Assembly: GCF_029873635.1 (NCBI RefSeq)
Contig: NC_080427.1
Coordinates: 74,927,348-74,991,347 of the forward strand
Origin: Malania oleifera
Taxonomy: Eukaryota > Streptophyta > Magnoliopsida > Santalales > Ximeniaceae
Direction of reading: 5' to 3'
DNA length: 64,000 bases
Made by a program: the position numbers and the translations under genes. Shown piece after piece: positions 1 to 12,401 of the stretch (positions are counted from its first letter, which is position 1; every line of letters starts with the position of its first letter). A model generated the notes under the pieces. It saw only the letters and a program-made list of their open reading frames with translations. It had not been told where the DNA came from and made no database searches.

Positions 1-1814
1 AGTTCCAACCACCTCCTATGCCGCATGTTCAACTCTTTTTGTGTGAAGAAAAACTTTAGGCTCTTATGATAAGAGAATATCTCACATCTCTCACCATATA
101 AGTAATGTCTCTAGATCTTTAGTGCATGTACAACTGCAGCCAATTCCAAATCGTGAGTAGCATAGTTCTTTTCATACTCCTTCAACTGTCTGGACTCATA
201 CGCCACCACCCTACCATGCTACATCAGTACACACCCAAGCCCTTTCAAAGATGTGTCACTGTAAATAACATAACCATCACCTCCCGATGGAATCGTTAGA
301 ACTGGTGCAGTGACGAGCCTCTTCTTTAATTCCTGGAAGCACTACTTGCATTCTTCATCCCACACAAATCTGGCATTTTTCCTAGTCAATCGTGTGAGTG
401 GTTCTAACAAAGCTGAAAATCCCTCAACAAAACGACGGTAATAACTTGCCAATCATAAGAAACTTCTAATTTCCTGCACATTCCTCTGCCTAGCCCAACT
501 TGCCACCACATCGATCTTGCTAGGATCCACTGAAATACCGTCCCTTGAGATCACATGACCTAAAAATGCTACCTTCTCAAGCCAGAACTCACACTTGCTA
601 AACTTGGCATAGAGATTCTCCTATCTGAGTGTCTGCAACACCTGCCTCAAATGCACCTCATGATCCTCAAAACTCCTCGAATACACCAGTATATCATTAA
701 TGAAAACTACTACAAATTGATTTAAATATTGGTGAAAAACTCTGTTCATCAAGTCCATGAACACAGTCGGGGCATTCGTCAAACCAAAAGGCATAATGAG
801 GAACACGTAGTGCCTATACCTGGTCCTGAAGGTTGTCTTCGCGACGTCCTATGCTTTTACTCTCACTTGATGATTCCCGGATCTGAGGTCAATCTTGGAA
901 TATACCCATGTACCTTGGAGCTGATCAAACAGATCATCGATATGAGGTAGAGGACATTTATTCTTAATACTAACTTTGTTTATCTCCCTGTAATCAATAC
1001 ACATCCTCATGGACCCGTCTTTCTTCTTTACAAATAACACTGGAGCTCCCTATGGTGATATACTAGGTCATATAAACCTCTTGTTCAGCAAGTCTTGAAA
1101 CTATTCCTTTAATTCTCCTAATTCGGCTGGAGCCATACGGTAAGGAACCTTAGAAATCGGAGTGATCCCTGGAGGTAAATTTATAGGAAAATTCACCTCG
1201 CGCATAGGAGGTAACTGAGGTAACTCCTTTGGAAAAACATCTAGAAATTCTTGTAGCACTGGGGTGCTGTCAATCTTTAATTCATTTGCGGATACTTCTT
1301 TCACAAATGCTATAAACCCCTGACCTCCGTCCAGAAGTAATCTGCTCGTCTGCACGGCTGACACCAACTATGTTGGAGCACGTACCTGTGAACCAATGAA
1401 TCTAAATTCCTGCGTACCAGGGGTCTGAAAAATTACCTCTTTCCGATTGCAATCAATGTTGGCATGATTGGCAGCCAACTAGTCCATACCCAGTATTATA
1501 TCAAACCCCCATATATCAAATACAATCAAGTCAGCTGGTAACACTTTCCCCTGAATTTCTATCGAATAGCCCGTAAGTACCCTCTGACATCTTATCACTA
1601 ACACTGATGGTGTAACTACTAACAGCGTTACATCTAATGAATGGGTCTCACTCTCAGATAATTTAACATAAGATGTAGAGATGAAAGAATGAGTAGCACC
1701 TGAGTCTAAAAAAACAATGACTGGATATGATAAAACAGTAAATCTACTGGTCACCACATCTGTAGCAGCCTCTGCATCATCCGGTGTCAGAGCGTATACT
1801 CGCATTAGGGCCAT
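1..1814 (-). pseudogene. Ty3/gypsy pol, left copy (protease, reverse transcriptase, start of RNase H)
   Basis: Broken pol gene. The aspartic protease segment (1814-1479) shows FLDSGATHSF, the DSGA-type active site, and ends near DIILGMD. The linker and RT start lie at 1367-1101. RT follows at 1040-849 ([20 protein letters not shown]) and 806-621 ([16 protein letters not shown]). RNase H-related sequence runs from about 470 to the window edge. The catalytic FIDD box reads FINDIL, so the first aspartate is replaced by asparagine and polymerase activity is unlikely. Frames change between the pieces and several stops interrupt them. Integrase is not reached before base 1. Confidence 0.9.
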
Positions 1815-2837
1815 ATTCCACTGCTGGCCACCATGTGGTGCCTGATATCCTTCCCAAGCTGCCTAATATCCTCCCCGATAGGGCCTGGGAGCTGGAACCT
1901 GGTCTGGCGAACCTGGACATGCACGTGCCATGTGGTCGGGCCTCCCACATCGGTAGCATATATCGCTCCCTACCCGGCACTCCCCCGAATGACGTCTCCC
2001 GCCCGTCTGACATACCGGGACAATTGGTGTGCCCTGATTTCCTCACGGTCTTGCCATATGTCTCTGGTCTCCCCTGTCGCGACCTCTTCTTCATGGACCC
2101 CTACTGGAGCCAGCCTGAAAACCCTGAGGCGCAGGCTTCTCCCTCTGACTCTGAGCCGCTATACCTCTCTAAATGTCACTCTCAATAATCACAGCTCTGT
2201 CTACAACCTCTATGAATGTCTGAGCTTTGAAACCAATCACCTGTTCTAACAAGTTTTGCTTCAGTCCCTCTTCAAATTTCATCGCCTTTTTCTTTTCATT
2301 AGGTGCTAGATGGAGAGCAAAACGCAACAACTCGATAAACCGAGCTGCATACTGAGATACGGTTATTTGCCTCTGTACCAAATGCAAAAACTTTGTTGCC
2401 TTCGCACTCCGAATGACAAAAGGAAAATATCGCTCGAAGAACAGCTCCTTGAATTGATCCCAAGTTATTGGCACTAGAACCGGCCTCTACTCCTCTATCA
2501 GTCGCGTTGCTCTCCCCCAGCGCTTCGCCTCCCCTGTCAACTTAAATGTTGCAAATGCTACCTTTTGCTCATCAATACATGGAAGCACCGCCAATGTCTT
2601 TTCAAAATCCTCGACCCAATTCTCAACTACAATCGGGTCATCTCCTCCAGCAAAGGATAAGGGCTTCATCCGCATAAACTGCTCGATCGAACAGCTACAC
2701 TCCCCAGAGCTCCTGGCCATCTCAGCCATCACCTGTTGAGTGACACTACGCAGTATAGCACCTATATCTCCTCCACCTATGTTGGAAGGTCCCGACCTAT
2801 CCTCTCCAGCATTCGTGCCATTGCTTCCTCGGTCCAT
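1815..2837 (-). pseudogene. Ty3/gypsy gag, left copy
   Basis: Gag capsid and nucleocapsid remnant. The start is the ATG at 2837-2835, which opens MDRGSNG. The capsid part contains GGDDPIVVENWVEDFEK and TGEAKRWG, typical of the retrotransposon gag domain of chromoviruses. A stop at about 2480 breaks the frame before DQFKELFFERYFP. The nucleocapsid zinc knuckle is readable at about 1960-1918 as CYRCGRPDHMARAC (CX2CX4HX4C), in another frame from part of the preceding gag. RVYALTPDDAEA marks the passage into protease. Non-functional as it stands. Confidence 0.85.
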
Positions 2838-3126
2838 CCTGAAAACAAAAAACATATTTAAGCACTTTATCTCCTATACGAACCTATCCTGTACCAATTC
2901 AAAATTAATTACCTTCCCTGACCTTAACTTAATATCCAGTTCCATCATTTAGACACACGACCCGACAATAGTTTACTATGGTTTTCCTGAAATCGTCACC
3001 CAGGAAAAACACAGAAACCACCACAAAAATCCTATATCCAAACAACTGAACAAACCTCAAATCCTTTTCCTATACTCTGGTATTGCTTCTACTGCACTCT
3101 AAAGTCTACAAAACCTAACAACCTAG

Positions 3127-3138
3127 GCTTTGATACCA
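3127..3138 (-). promoter_or_regulatory. Primer-binding site (initiator tRNA-Met type)
   Basis: The minus strand reads TGGTATCAAAGC, three bases inside the LTR edge at 3142. It differs by one base from the plant initiator tRNA-Met complement TGGTATCAGAGC. It fixes the element orientation as minus. Confidence 0.85.
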
Positions 3139-3141
3139 AAT

Positions 3142-5129
3142 TGTAACGTCCTACTATTTAAATGGGTTATATATATATACTATAACATTTAACATGCTCT
3201 AATACCACACTGGATTGAACCCAATCATCAACCTAAGCAGCAAGAAGCAGAGATCAAATAAACATAACCATACGTAGTTATATACAATGCCAAAGTATTA
3301 AAGTGTTTCCCAAAATATACATATATGTTTGTTCCCCAAATATCCTCAACTGGTGAGGGCTATACAAATATACTCCCAAAAATATACTCACTCTCTCTAA
3401 CAAGGCAGTACTGTGGCCCCTCTATCTGCGAGCCTGGTCTGCTCGCCCAACTAGCTCACCTGAAAAATAATTCAACACTGGGATGAGCCAAAGCTCAGTA
3501 AGACGAAATATGCTATTACTAGTTTGTGGCAAATGAGTTACAATACTGTGAAAATCTATTACTATATAGTCATGTCTCACTGAATCTGTAAAGCACAATA
3601 CCAATAATATAATCTTCATCTTTTACCTAATACTTAACATTTCTGTACTTTAGGTTTCTATTCAAAATATTGCTAATATATGTATATATTTTCTGTTTCT
3701 GCAAAACTGTATAAACATAATAATAACTATAAACTTCCCTGTGGATAACTGTATGTCATGATTTAACACCTCATATTAGAGTTGTGCGGCCCGTAGGCGG
3801 GATTTACCCTGGTTGGCCAACCAGGAATAAATCACTATACTCCATAGTCTGATCAGCCCTCCTCAACCCATATCTGATGGGGAGCCTGTCCACTCGGGGG
3901 CTCTATGCGATTAACTTTTATACCACGTATTATTTGAATAAGCGGTTGCACTCTATAAACTGTATGTAGCTACGGTACCATGCTCTGTAACTGTATGGTC
4001 TAACAGGGTCTGATACTATATAATACATCTTTATATACAACTATCTGTTTTACCATGATTCTGTAATAACTGTATAAACCATGACACTATAGAAAACTGC
4101 ATCTATATCAACTGTGTTTCTGTAATTAACTGTAAATCTATATGTCATGGTACTGTAAAACTGTATAATCATGGTATTTCTATAATTGTTGTAAAATACA
4201 TTCACTATCTGTATATTCCGTAAAACATATCTCTGAAAAATATTGTAAAGCATGTTTCTATACTATATATATATTCTCAAACCACACAGTAATTTTAAAA
4301 CATATTAATCATATTTGATAAACTGTATAAATTTCTACTGTAAACAATACTCTAGTGGAACATTTATAATTTTATACGGAAAAAATTCTCAAATAACCTA
4401 GCATAGCATATTCCCTTACCTATTTCCTGCTAAAAATCCCCTACTATAAGGGGTCCAACACCCGCAGGGTTCTCCACTCAACACCCTGAAAACCATAAAT
4501 CCCAAAACAAAACATCAATATTTCTTGGCCTACATTATTTTCTACAACTTCCAGAAAGCCAAAAATTGAATAAAAGACCTTACCTTGGATTTGGGATGAA
4601 TTTCAACTTCGTTTCACCAACAATCTGCTCCAGCAGACTTGAAGAGAACTCTGCCAGGAACGTCGTGGTGGCCTCAGATCGTCGATCCGGCGACTGACGA
4701 GACCAAAATCGAAAAAAGAAGAGGGAGAAGTCGTAGGAGAAAGAGATGAGAGGGTTTGCGGCTGATTTTCTGCAATTTAAATGATTTTTGGGCTATTTAT
4801 ACTGTGGGTTTCATCGACGAGCCACGTCATCTCGTCGACGAGTCCTTAAGTAATTTCATTGACAAACCTTACCCTTTGTTGACGAAATTTATAGTAGCCC
4901 AAATTCTTCTCTTGGTATTTTCTCGTCGATGAGGGCCTGAAGAACCTTCGTCGACGAACCCCTGTATTCGTCGACGAAGCCTGGAAATTCCTTGAAATTA
5001 TATTCTCCAAAATGCAATGTCGTTGACAAACGCGAAGTTCATCAACGAAGTCGGCTGCCTCCTTCTATTACTGATTCCATTTCTCTCCCTCTCTATTATT
5101 TAAATACCATTGTTACTCGGGTTGTTACA
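3142..5129 (-). repeat. Full-length gypsy LTR shared by two internal regions
   Basis: On the minus strand it starts TGTAACAACCC and ends GGACGTTACA, giving TG...CA ends and about 1988 bp. It has a polypurine tract on its upstream side and a primer-binding site on its downstream side. U3 carries clustered TCGTCGACGA palindromes (5050-4811), an ACGT core at about 4825 and a TATA box (AGTATAAATAG, about 4805-4793). The family is the same as the solo LTR 26648-28815; for example, both share the stretch with GCGAGCCTGxTCTGCTCGCC. Confidence 0.9.
4811..5050 (-). promoter_or_regulatory. U3 palindrome cluster (TCGTCGACGA type) next to TATA
   Basis: About eight variants of the palindrome TTCGTCGACGAA are spaced roughly 20-50 bp apart in the first 320 bp of the LTR. 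The TATA-proximal pair (4811-4820 and 4831-4840) flanks an ACGT core at 4824-4827. The TATA box follows within about 20 bp. A role as transcription factor-binding array is inferred. Confidence 0.5.
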
Positions 5130-5142
5130 TTCTCCCCTCCTT
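5130..5142 (-). other. Polypurine tract of the right copy
   Basis: The minus strand reads AAGGAGGGGAGAA immediately before the LTR start at 5129. This is the plus-strand primer site that marks the 3' end of the right-hand element. Confidence 0.85.
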
Positions 5143-5391
5143 ATAAAATTTCGACCTCAAAATTTACTATTTGTATTTCTATCTATACACTCCATCATCT
5201 AGTAAAGAAAAAGGGTCTACTTATTTTATTACCTGTCCTCACTTATGGCGGAGGAATACCGTGGTTACATGGGTTGTTATGGGAGATTACATGTATAAAA
5301 GAAAATCCTCCCAAAACCAAAATACTACCTATTCTATACACTACATTACAATTCCACTATGCTAAACAAAATAAAATTACTATTATTTTGA

Positions 5392-7506
5392 TCATACATT
5401 AATGCTGTATTCACTGAACAAGTGGGGATATTTCTGTCTAATCTCACTTACAAGCTCCCACGAAGCCTCATCTATTGCGTGATTTCTCCACAGGACTTGT
5501 ACTAACGGTATCTTCTTATTGTGCAATTCCTGATCTTTTTTGTCTAAGATCTGAACTGGAGCTTCCTCATATGCTAGACCACCCCTGAGTTCCAAGTCTG
5601 CATAGCTGATGATATGGGAAGGATTGAGGACGTATTTCCTTAACATAGAAACATGAAACACGTTATGAATCCTGGATAGAGATGTTGGTAAAGCCAGTTG
5701 ATAGGTCACTGACCTAATCTTCTCAAGTATCTCAAATGGACCAATGAACCTAGGGCTCAACTTACCCTTCTTTCCAAACCTCATGATTCCCTTCAATGGT
5801 GTTATTTTCAGAAATACATGATCACCTACTCCAAATTCCAGTTTCCAAAGGTGAGTATCTGCGTAGATTTTCTGCTGACTATGTGCTGCACTGATCCTGT
5901 CTCGAATAAGTTGGACTTTATCATATGCCTACTAAATTATATCTGGTCCCAAAACTCGCCTCTCACCCAGCTCACTCCAGTATAAAGGAGAACGACACTT
6001 CCTACCATAAAGTGCTTCACAAGGAGCCATGCCAATGCTAGCCTGGTAGCTGTTGTTGTAAGCAAATTCCACCAATGGCATATACTGAGTCTAGCTACCT
6101 CCAAAGTTTAGCACACAGGCACGAAGCATATCTTCTAATACCTGGATTGTTCTCTCTGTCTGGCCATCTGTATGAGGATGGAAAGCAGTTCTGAATGCTA
6201 ACTGAGTCCCCAATGCCTCCTGTAAGCTCTTCGAGAACCGTGATGTAAAATGTGGATCTCGATCCGAGACTATGGATACCAACACTCCATGGGGTTGAAC
6301 AATCTCTTGTATGTAAATCTCCACTAACCTGTTCATAGGGTAGCTAACCTTAATAGGCAAAAAGTGCGCTGTCTTTGTTAATCTATCACCCACCACCCAA
6401 ATAGCATTTTGACCATGCGATGCTGGGTGCAGCCCAGTAACAAAATCCATGGATACGTGGTCCCACTTTCACTCAGGAATGAAAAGTGGCTGCAACTGAC
6501 CAGTCGGCCTCTGGTGCTTAGCCTTAACTTGCTGGCACGTCAAACACTGTTGCCCAAACTCTGCTATCTCCCTCTTCATGCCACTCCACCAAAAATACTC
6601 TTGCAGATCCCTATACATTTTCGTACTTCCAGGATGAACAGTGTATAGAGATCTGTGTGCCTTCTTTAGAATCGTCCTCCTGATGCTGTCATCTGCAGGA
6701 ACACGCAATTTGGTGCGAAACCTCAGAGCCCCATCGTCAGAGATGCTGAATTCTTCCCCCTGACCATCCTGTACTCTGGCAATCACTTCTCCCAATTTTG
6801 GATCATCCCTCTGAGCAGCTTTAATTCTCTCATAAAGTGTAGGCAGTACAACCAAACTAGCAATAAGCGCCTGAGGATCATTTTCCACTAACTCCACACC
6901 TAGTCTTTCCAAATCCATTTGAATTGGATGCTGAATTACTGTTGCTAGCTGTGCTGTGTCTCCTAATTTACGACTTAAAGAATCAGCCACCACATTTGCT
7001 TTACCTGGGTAGTAACTGATGGTACAGCGTAATCCTTGATAAGTTCCAACCACCTCCTATGCCGCATGTTTAACTCTTTTTGTGTGAAGAAATACTTTAT
7101 TCTCTTATGATAAGAGAATATCTCACATCTCTCACCATATAAGTAATGTCTCCAAATCTTTAGTGCTTGTACAACCGCAGCCAATTCCAAATCGTGAGTA
7201 GGATAGTTCTTTTCGAACTCCTTCAACTGCCTGGACGCATACGCCCCCACCCTACCATGCTGCATCAATACACACCCAAGCCCTTTCAAAGACGCGTCAC
7301 TGTAAATAACATAACCATCACCTCCCGCTGGAATCGTTAAAACTGGTGTAGTGACGAGCCGCTGCTTTAATTCCTGAAGGCTCTACTCGCATTCTTCATC
7401 CCACACAAATTTGAAATTTTTCCTAGTCAATTGTGTGAGTGGTCCTGACAAAGCTAAAAATCCCTCAATAAAATGACGGTAATAACCTGCCAGTCCTAAG
7501 AATGCA
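5392..7506 (-). pseudogene. Ty3/gypsy pol 3' half, right copy (RNase H, integrase, chromodomain)
   Basis: Starts inside the end of RT (FLGLAGYYRHFIEG, about 7505-7450). RNase H follows (7289-6975, [20 protein letters not shown]). The integrase zinc-binding part lies at about 6660-6530 (H...H...CLTC). The integrase core is at 6450-6091, with [25 protein letters not shown] and [11 protein letters not shown] carrying D, D and E. The C-terminal part at 5796-5392 has GKLSPRFIGPFEILEKI and VLWRNHAIDEASWE, the chromodomain region that defines chromoviruses. Stops interrupt it, for example at about 6090 and 5935. Everything upstream of RT is deleted and joined to a piece of LTR at 7507. Confidence 0.9.
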
Positions 7507-7677
7507 ATGTCGTCGACGAACGCGAAGCCTAGAAATTCCTTGAAATTATATTCTCCAAAATGCAATGTCGTCAACGAACATGAAGTTCATCGACGAAGTC
7601 GACTGCCTCCTTCTGTTGCTGATTCCATTTCTCTCCCTCTCTATTATTTAAATACCATTTTTACTCGGGTCGTTACA
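7507..7677 (-). repeat. LTR 5' end fragment of the right copy
   Basis: Matches the first ~150 bp of the LTR 3142-5129, from TGTAACGACCCGAG on the minus strand to the palindrome cluster. It then joins pol directly at 7506. It is the remnant of the 5' LTR after a large deletion. The flanking AGAGA at 7678-7682 would be one half of the target duplication. Confidence 0.75.
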
Positions 7678-7682
7678 AGAGA

Positions 7683-7893
7683 TGTATTTTATGACTATCT
7701 GATGGAAATACTGAGTTCTGGTATTGTATGGTATATATGGTTGTATGATTTATATTTCCGCTACATAGGTATGATATTGTATATAGTAATACCCCAGTGC
7801 CCTTGAGGCTTGAGTTTTCATAGCAAGGATATCGGAGAAAATTATATTTTTTTAAAAAAAAATGATGATGATATAAATTTTGAGGTCGTTACA
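7683..7893 (+). repeat. 3' end of a plus-strand gypsy LTR
   Basis: Contains TTTCCGCTACATAGGT and ends GAGGTCGTTACA, like the ends of the plus-strand LTRs at 15510 and 20518. It is followed directly by protease sequence rather than by a primer-binding site. It may therefore be the tail of a truncated solo LTR inserted into the protease region. Confidence 0.55.
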
Positions 7894-9117
7894 CAAATAG
7901 TGCCATTGTATTATTTGATTCAAGTGCAACCCACTCAATGCTAGTATAGAGTAAGGTGATCAGGGATTTTCCAGTAGAAATTCAGGGGAGAGTGCAGCTT
8001 TCTAGCTTGATAGTCCTTGATATGCATGGTTTTGACATTATTCTGGGTATGGACTGGCTAACATCTAGCTACGCTAGCATTGACTGTCGCAGAAAGGAGG
8101 TGGTATTCAGACCTCCTAGGCAGTTGGAGTTTGTATTTGTTGGTCATGTGTGCGTTCGACACCGTGGATCCTTTAGCTATCTAGGCAAAGAGGATACTTT
8201 TGGGGGGATTCTAGGGTTACCTTGCAATGGTGAAGGAAGTGTCGAAGGTGGAACTCAAGTTAGAAGATATCCCAGTGATAAGGGAGTTCTCTGATGTTTT
8301 TTCATATGATTTACTGGGGTTGCCTCCTGATCAAGAGGTGGAATTTGCAATTGATCTGATCTTGGACAACACCAATCCCCAAAGCCCCATACAGAATGGC
8401 TCTAGCTGAGTTAAAGGAGTTAAAAGAGCAACTATAGAAGCTTCTAGACATGGGGTTTATCAAACCGAGTGTATCGCCCTAGGGTACACTGGTGTTGTTT
8501 TTCAAGAAGAAGGACGGTTCAATGAGGATGTGCATCGACTACCGAGAGATTAATAAGGTAACAGTGAAGAACAAGTATCATTACCCCGAATTGATGACCT
8601 GTTTGATCAGCTTCAGGGTACACAGATTTTCTCTAAAATCGATCTTCGATCTGGATATCATCAGGGGAAGGTTAGATCAGATAATGTATCAAAGATTGCT
8701 TTTCAGACTTGGTACAACCATTACGAGTTCTTGGTTATGTCATTTGGGTTGACGAATGCTCCAACGGTATTTATGGATCCGATGAATAAGGTATTCCATA
8801 AGTACTTAGAACAATTTGTTATTGTGTTCATAGATGATATTTTGGTCTATTCGAGGAGCCCTGAGAAGCATGAAGTTCATCTAAAACTAGTACTTCAGGT
8901 GCTCATGGAAAAGAAGTTATTTGCTAAACTTAAAAAATGTGAATTCTGGCTAGAGTAGGTTGCATTTCCACATCATATGGTATCCAAGGAAGGGATTTCA
9001 GTGGATCCAATCAAAGTAAAGGTTGTAGTTGATTGGGCAAGGCCGAAGAACGTGTAGGAAGTCAAAAGTTTTCTAGGTCTTGGCGGGTACTACCACCGAT
9101 TTGTCGAGGGGTTCTCC
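7894..9117 (+). pseudogene. Ty3/gypsy pol fragment (protease to reverse transcriptase)
   Basis: A protease piece at about 7905-8070 reads VLFDSSATHS and later GFDIILGMDWL. The linker (EFSDVFSYDLLGLPPDQEVEF) follows, then RT from about 8490 ([20 protein letters not shown]). The FIDDIL catalytic box is intact here at about 8830. The fragment stops at GYYHRFVEGFS near 9117, where sequence of another element's LTR begins. A stop lies after FWLE (8956) and frames shift near 8640. It is related to, but separate from, the pol of the 14753-28827 element. Confidence 0.85.
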
Positions 9118-10847
9118 AGATAACCCTAAGGTCACAACTAAAGCACACCAGGGCACTCACCTTACTCACCAAGTCCTCAAGTGTTAGATCAATCTCGTAC
9201 TCACACCGTTCAACAAAATTTGACCGGCAAAGGCCCTAAGGCTAGGGAAATCTACCTGCCCGTACAAGTAGGTTCCCTCTGCCCTAGTACGTTATGCAAC
9301 TACTGCCACATCTAAAGTTACTAGCGCACTCGCCTTTCTCAGCAAGACTTTAGGCGAAGAGTACGCCTCACCCAATTGTAGCATGTTCTATTAGAAAAAA
9401 TACTTCTAATAACATAATACATTATTCTTTTTGTCATTATTCAATCATACACTTCTGTTCATGTTCATAACTTAAACATTGCATTGCATTTCACTTTACG
9501 TAATCTTCAACATTACATCATTCACATTTGTTATTTCATTTCATTGTCGTTTCATTGTCATTTCATTACATTTTCCTTTCTTTCATTCGTACCACAATTG
9601 GTCTTTAGCCATGATTAGTTAGTCTACAGCTCCTTTTAGCTGTCATCCGTTAGTCTACATAGAAATGTGCTAGAATCTGCTAACATGACTTTTTTCAGCT
9701 GACTTACATTTACATAGTTGCATTTAACATACACAAGCAACATAGTTCAAATCATATTTTATTCTCAATACTTTACTTGCATAGCGTGCATCTCATATAT
9801 TTAACATACATTTGCATAGAATCTCATGCCACACAATGTAAAAGTAAAATTCATACATATTTCTCATAAAATAAGTCAACCCACATTTAACATTTATATG
9901 CTGAAAATACATTTCATTTCCTACATAATTCCTCAGAAATTACTTTTCACTTTCATCCGTTTACTTTTACATATACATAGCTATATAAGCAATCCTAGGC
10001 TCAGAAAACATAGTTTACAGGATTAACATTTTAATAATTCACACCAAAACATACATATAATATAACATAATTCAATACCTTTAATTTCATAAAATCTGAT
10101 TTAATATATAATTTCCCCTTACCTGACTTCCGAACTACGTCGATAGGATACCCGAACCGATACCCACAACGTTCACTTGGACCCTGAATCAAAAATCCTA
10201 TTTTAATTAAAATAAATTCCAAAGGACTCAAATCTTAAGAAAAACACTTATTTATTACTTTCTAGGCTCCAAATAACAACATTCGTCAAGGAATTCCCAC
10301 AATAACCCACTTACCCTGATTTTGGGATGTTTCCCAAACCTCTCAAGCCAACGATCAGCTTCTATAGCCTTGTAGAGAATGATCCTGCGAACCTCGTGGT
10401 GGTTTCGGATCGTCAAATCGAGTCAAATTCGGCTCGAAATCGAAAAGAGAAGGTTGGGAGACCGTTTTAGAGAGAGAGAGAGAGAAAAAAAAAAAGGATC
10501 TCAAATTCTCTCACTGAAATAAAGAACACTCTATTTATAGGCAGAGCTTAGTCGATGAGACACGTGAGTTCGTCGATGAGGAACTGAAAAGACTTCGTCC
10601 ACGAGAAGATACCTTCATCTACAAAATTCAGAGTCAAAATTACTCTCTCAGGATTCCTTCGTCGACAAGGAACTGGAGTTCATCGATGATCTATAGAAGG
10701 ACACTCATCGACGAAGACAGGACATTCGTCGACGAGGCCTGCTGTTCCTTCTAAAATCCTTCCTTCCTTTTCTCCTTATTATCCATTAATCCATTAATCC
10801 ATTTTATTATTATATTTCTTAATTATTTTAATTTCTAGTTCATTACA
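9118..10847 (-). repeat. Truncated 3' LTR of the gag-only element
   Basis: Nearly parallel to 13051-14752 throughout; both share the stretch beginning TAACCCTAAGGTCACAACTA. The last ~630 bp of the LTR (the 12417-13050 part) are missing at the junction with the RT fragment at 9117. A TATA box is at about 10540-10531 and AG-rich leader DNA at 10491-10470, minus strand. Confidence 0.85.
10551..10737 (-). promoter_or_regulatory. U3 palindrome cluster with CACGTG G-box
   Basis: Seven or so TCGTCGACGA variants. The TATA-proximal pair flanks a perfect G-box, CACGTG, at 10561-10566. The TATA box (CTATAAATAG) lies at 10540-10531. This is the same layout as in the other LTRs of the window. Confidence 0.5.
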
Positions 10848-10860
10848 TTCTCCCCTCCTT
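10848..10860 (-). other. Polypurine tract of the gag-only element
   Basis: The minus strand reads AAGGAGGGGAGAA, identical to the tract at 5142-5130. It supports a shared or parasitised priming machinery with the chromovirus family. Confidence 0.8.
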
Positions 10861-11001
10861 AAGAAATTTCGTCCTCAAAATTTTACTAACTAATCATCCT
10901 TTCACATTACTTAAATTCATTTGCTAACTACCATGATAAGAACTCAACATACATATCATCATATAAATCATTCAATCATTTTTCATTAAGTTAAATCATC
11001 A

Positions 11002-12047
11002 TTATCTTAAATATAATTTCATACCTGCTTTTCTGATGGCATCTTCCTCAGTTTGAAGTGTGTACAATCGTGGTGGAGCACCTCTTCCAAGTGGTACCTG
11101 TTGATTTCCCCGATCCTGATTATGAACAGATGCCATAGGCAATGGTTCCTGACAATCTTTTTTTATATTCCCTGACTTACCGCACCTGTAGCAATTCAGA
11201 GTGCCAAACCGGCATTCGCCCTTATGCCTCTTACTACACTTTAGGCATACAGAGCCTACCACTTCCTTCCCTTTCTTCGATGATCCCTGACTAGCCTCAA
11301 ACTGAAAACTAGACGGTGCAGGTCTCTTCTTCTGCTCTGAAGCTCAGTGCTGCTCTGAATACTCTTTTCTAGTACCAAAACCTTATCAACTAATTCTGAA
11401 AAACTCTAGACCTGAAACTCGACCACCGACTCTTAGATTCTACGCCTCAAGTCTTTCTCAAATTTCTTGGTATCCCTTACTTCTTTTGGGACCAGAAATG
11501 GAGCGAAACGCGACAGTTCCACAAATTTAGCCGCATACTTTGCAACCGTTATATCCCCCTAGGTCAAATTAGTGAATTCCTCAATCTTTTCCTCTCTGAC
11601 AGATGAAGGAAAATACTTGTCAAAGAATAGCTCCTTGAATCTCTCCTAGGTAGGAGCTATCTTTACCACCATTTGATTCTATAGCAGTTTCGTAGAAAGC
11701 CACCAGCGCTCCACCTCTCTAGTCATCTTGAAAGCGGCATAACAGACCTTCTGCTCATTCGTGCAGTAGAGTATAGCCATGATCTCCTCTATCTCTTGTA
11801 CCCAATTTTCTGCAACCACTGGATCAGGTCCTCTTGTAAAGGCTAGAAGGTTCATCCTCATAAACTATTTTATGTTACAACCCTATCTTGCAGGTGGACA
11901 GTTCTATTCCTTAGGTTCCTTCTTCATTTCTTCCTTAACTTGATGGACGATACCCCGCAACACGTTAGAGGTATCTATTTATTCCTCACTAAAAGTCACT
12001 AAATCCTCTCTTCCTTCAGCCTCTACATTCTCATCTCCATAATTCAT
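11002..12047 (-). pseudogene. Gag-like gene of the non-autonomous element
   Basis: The start is the ATG at 12047-12045 (MNYGDENVE). A stop follows within about 20 codons. The capsid segment at 11861-11679 contains RGPDPVVAENWVQEIEE and EVERWW, homologous to the gag of the full-size elements. The nucleocapsid at about 11250-11145 has CLKCSKRHKGEC and CYRCGKSGNIKKDC; the second knuckle has N where H is usual. The frame ends soon after RLYTLQTEEDA, which corresponds to the gag/protease border (VYALTPDDAEA) of the autonomous elements. Pol is thus cut exactly where protease would start. Confidence 0.8.
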
Positions 12048-12401
12048 CCTGAAAATAGGACAGAGAAGAGATAAGAATTCCATATCATAACCCCAAATAA
12101 CATAAACATTAACTTAAATCCAATAAAAATCCAAAATCTGCATATAAGGACCAGTCTCACAATTCAGAAACAAAAACATCTAAGGTTTACTGTGGCTTTT
12201 CTGAGGTCATCAACTGCTTCAAAAAAATCATAGGAAATCATCAACGTATTTTCGCCACTAAATTACAAAACAAAATCCTATACTTCCCTACACCAAACCT
12301 ATTTCTCAACACCTAACCTACTCATCTCCTATTTTTCATCCTAACTCATTCCTATACTCTAGTATAAATCATTCCTAAATCCTTAAAATCCCAAAATCAT
12401 T

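Larger units (their letters stand above)
1..7677 (-). mobile_element. Tandem pair of Ty3/gypsy chromovirus-like elements sharing one LTR
   Basis: Read on the minus strand the order is: LTR fragment (7677-7507), 3' half of pol (7506-5392), polypurine tract (5142-5130), full LTR (5129-3142), primer-binding site (3138-3127), gag (2837-1815), pol (1814-1, running off the window). The first ~480 bases of the window closely match 7042-7520, so both internal regions belong to the same family. The single LTR therefore serves as 3' LTR of the right copy and 5' LTR of the left copy. Such LTR-internal-LTR-internal chains are usually explained by unequal recombination between LTRs. Both copies are full of stops and frameshifts. 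Confidence 0.85.

Noticed and set aside
1784..2249. Plus-strand ORFs opposite gag/protease
   Set aside because: Antisense shadows of the minus-strand gag zinc-knuckle region.
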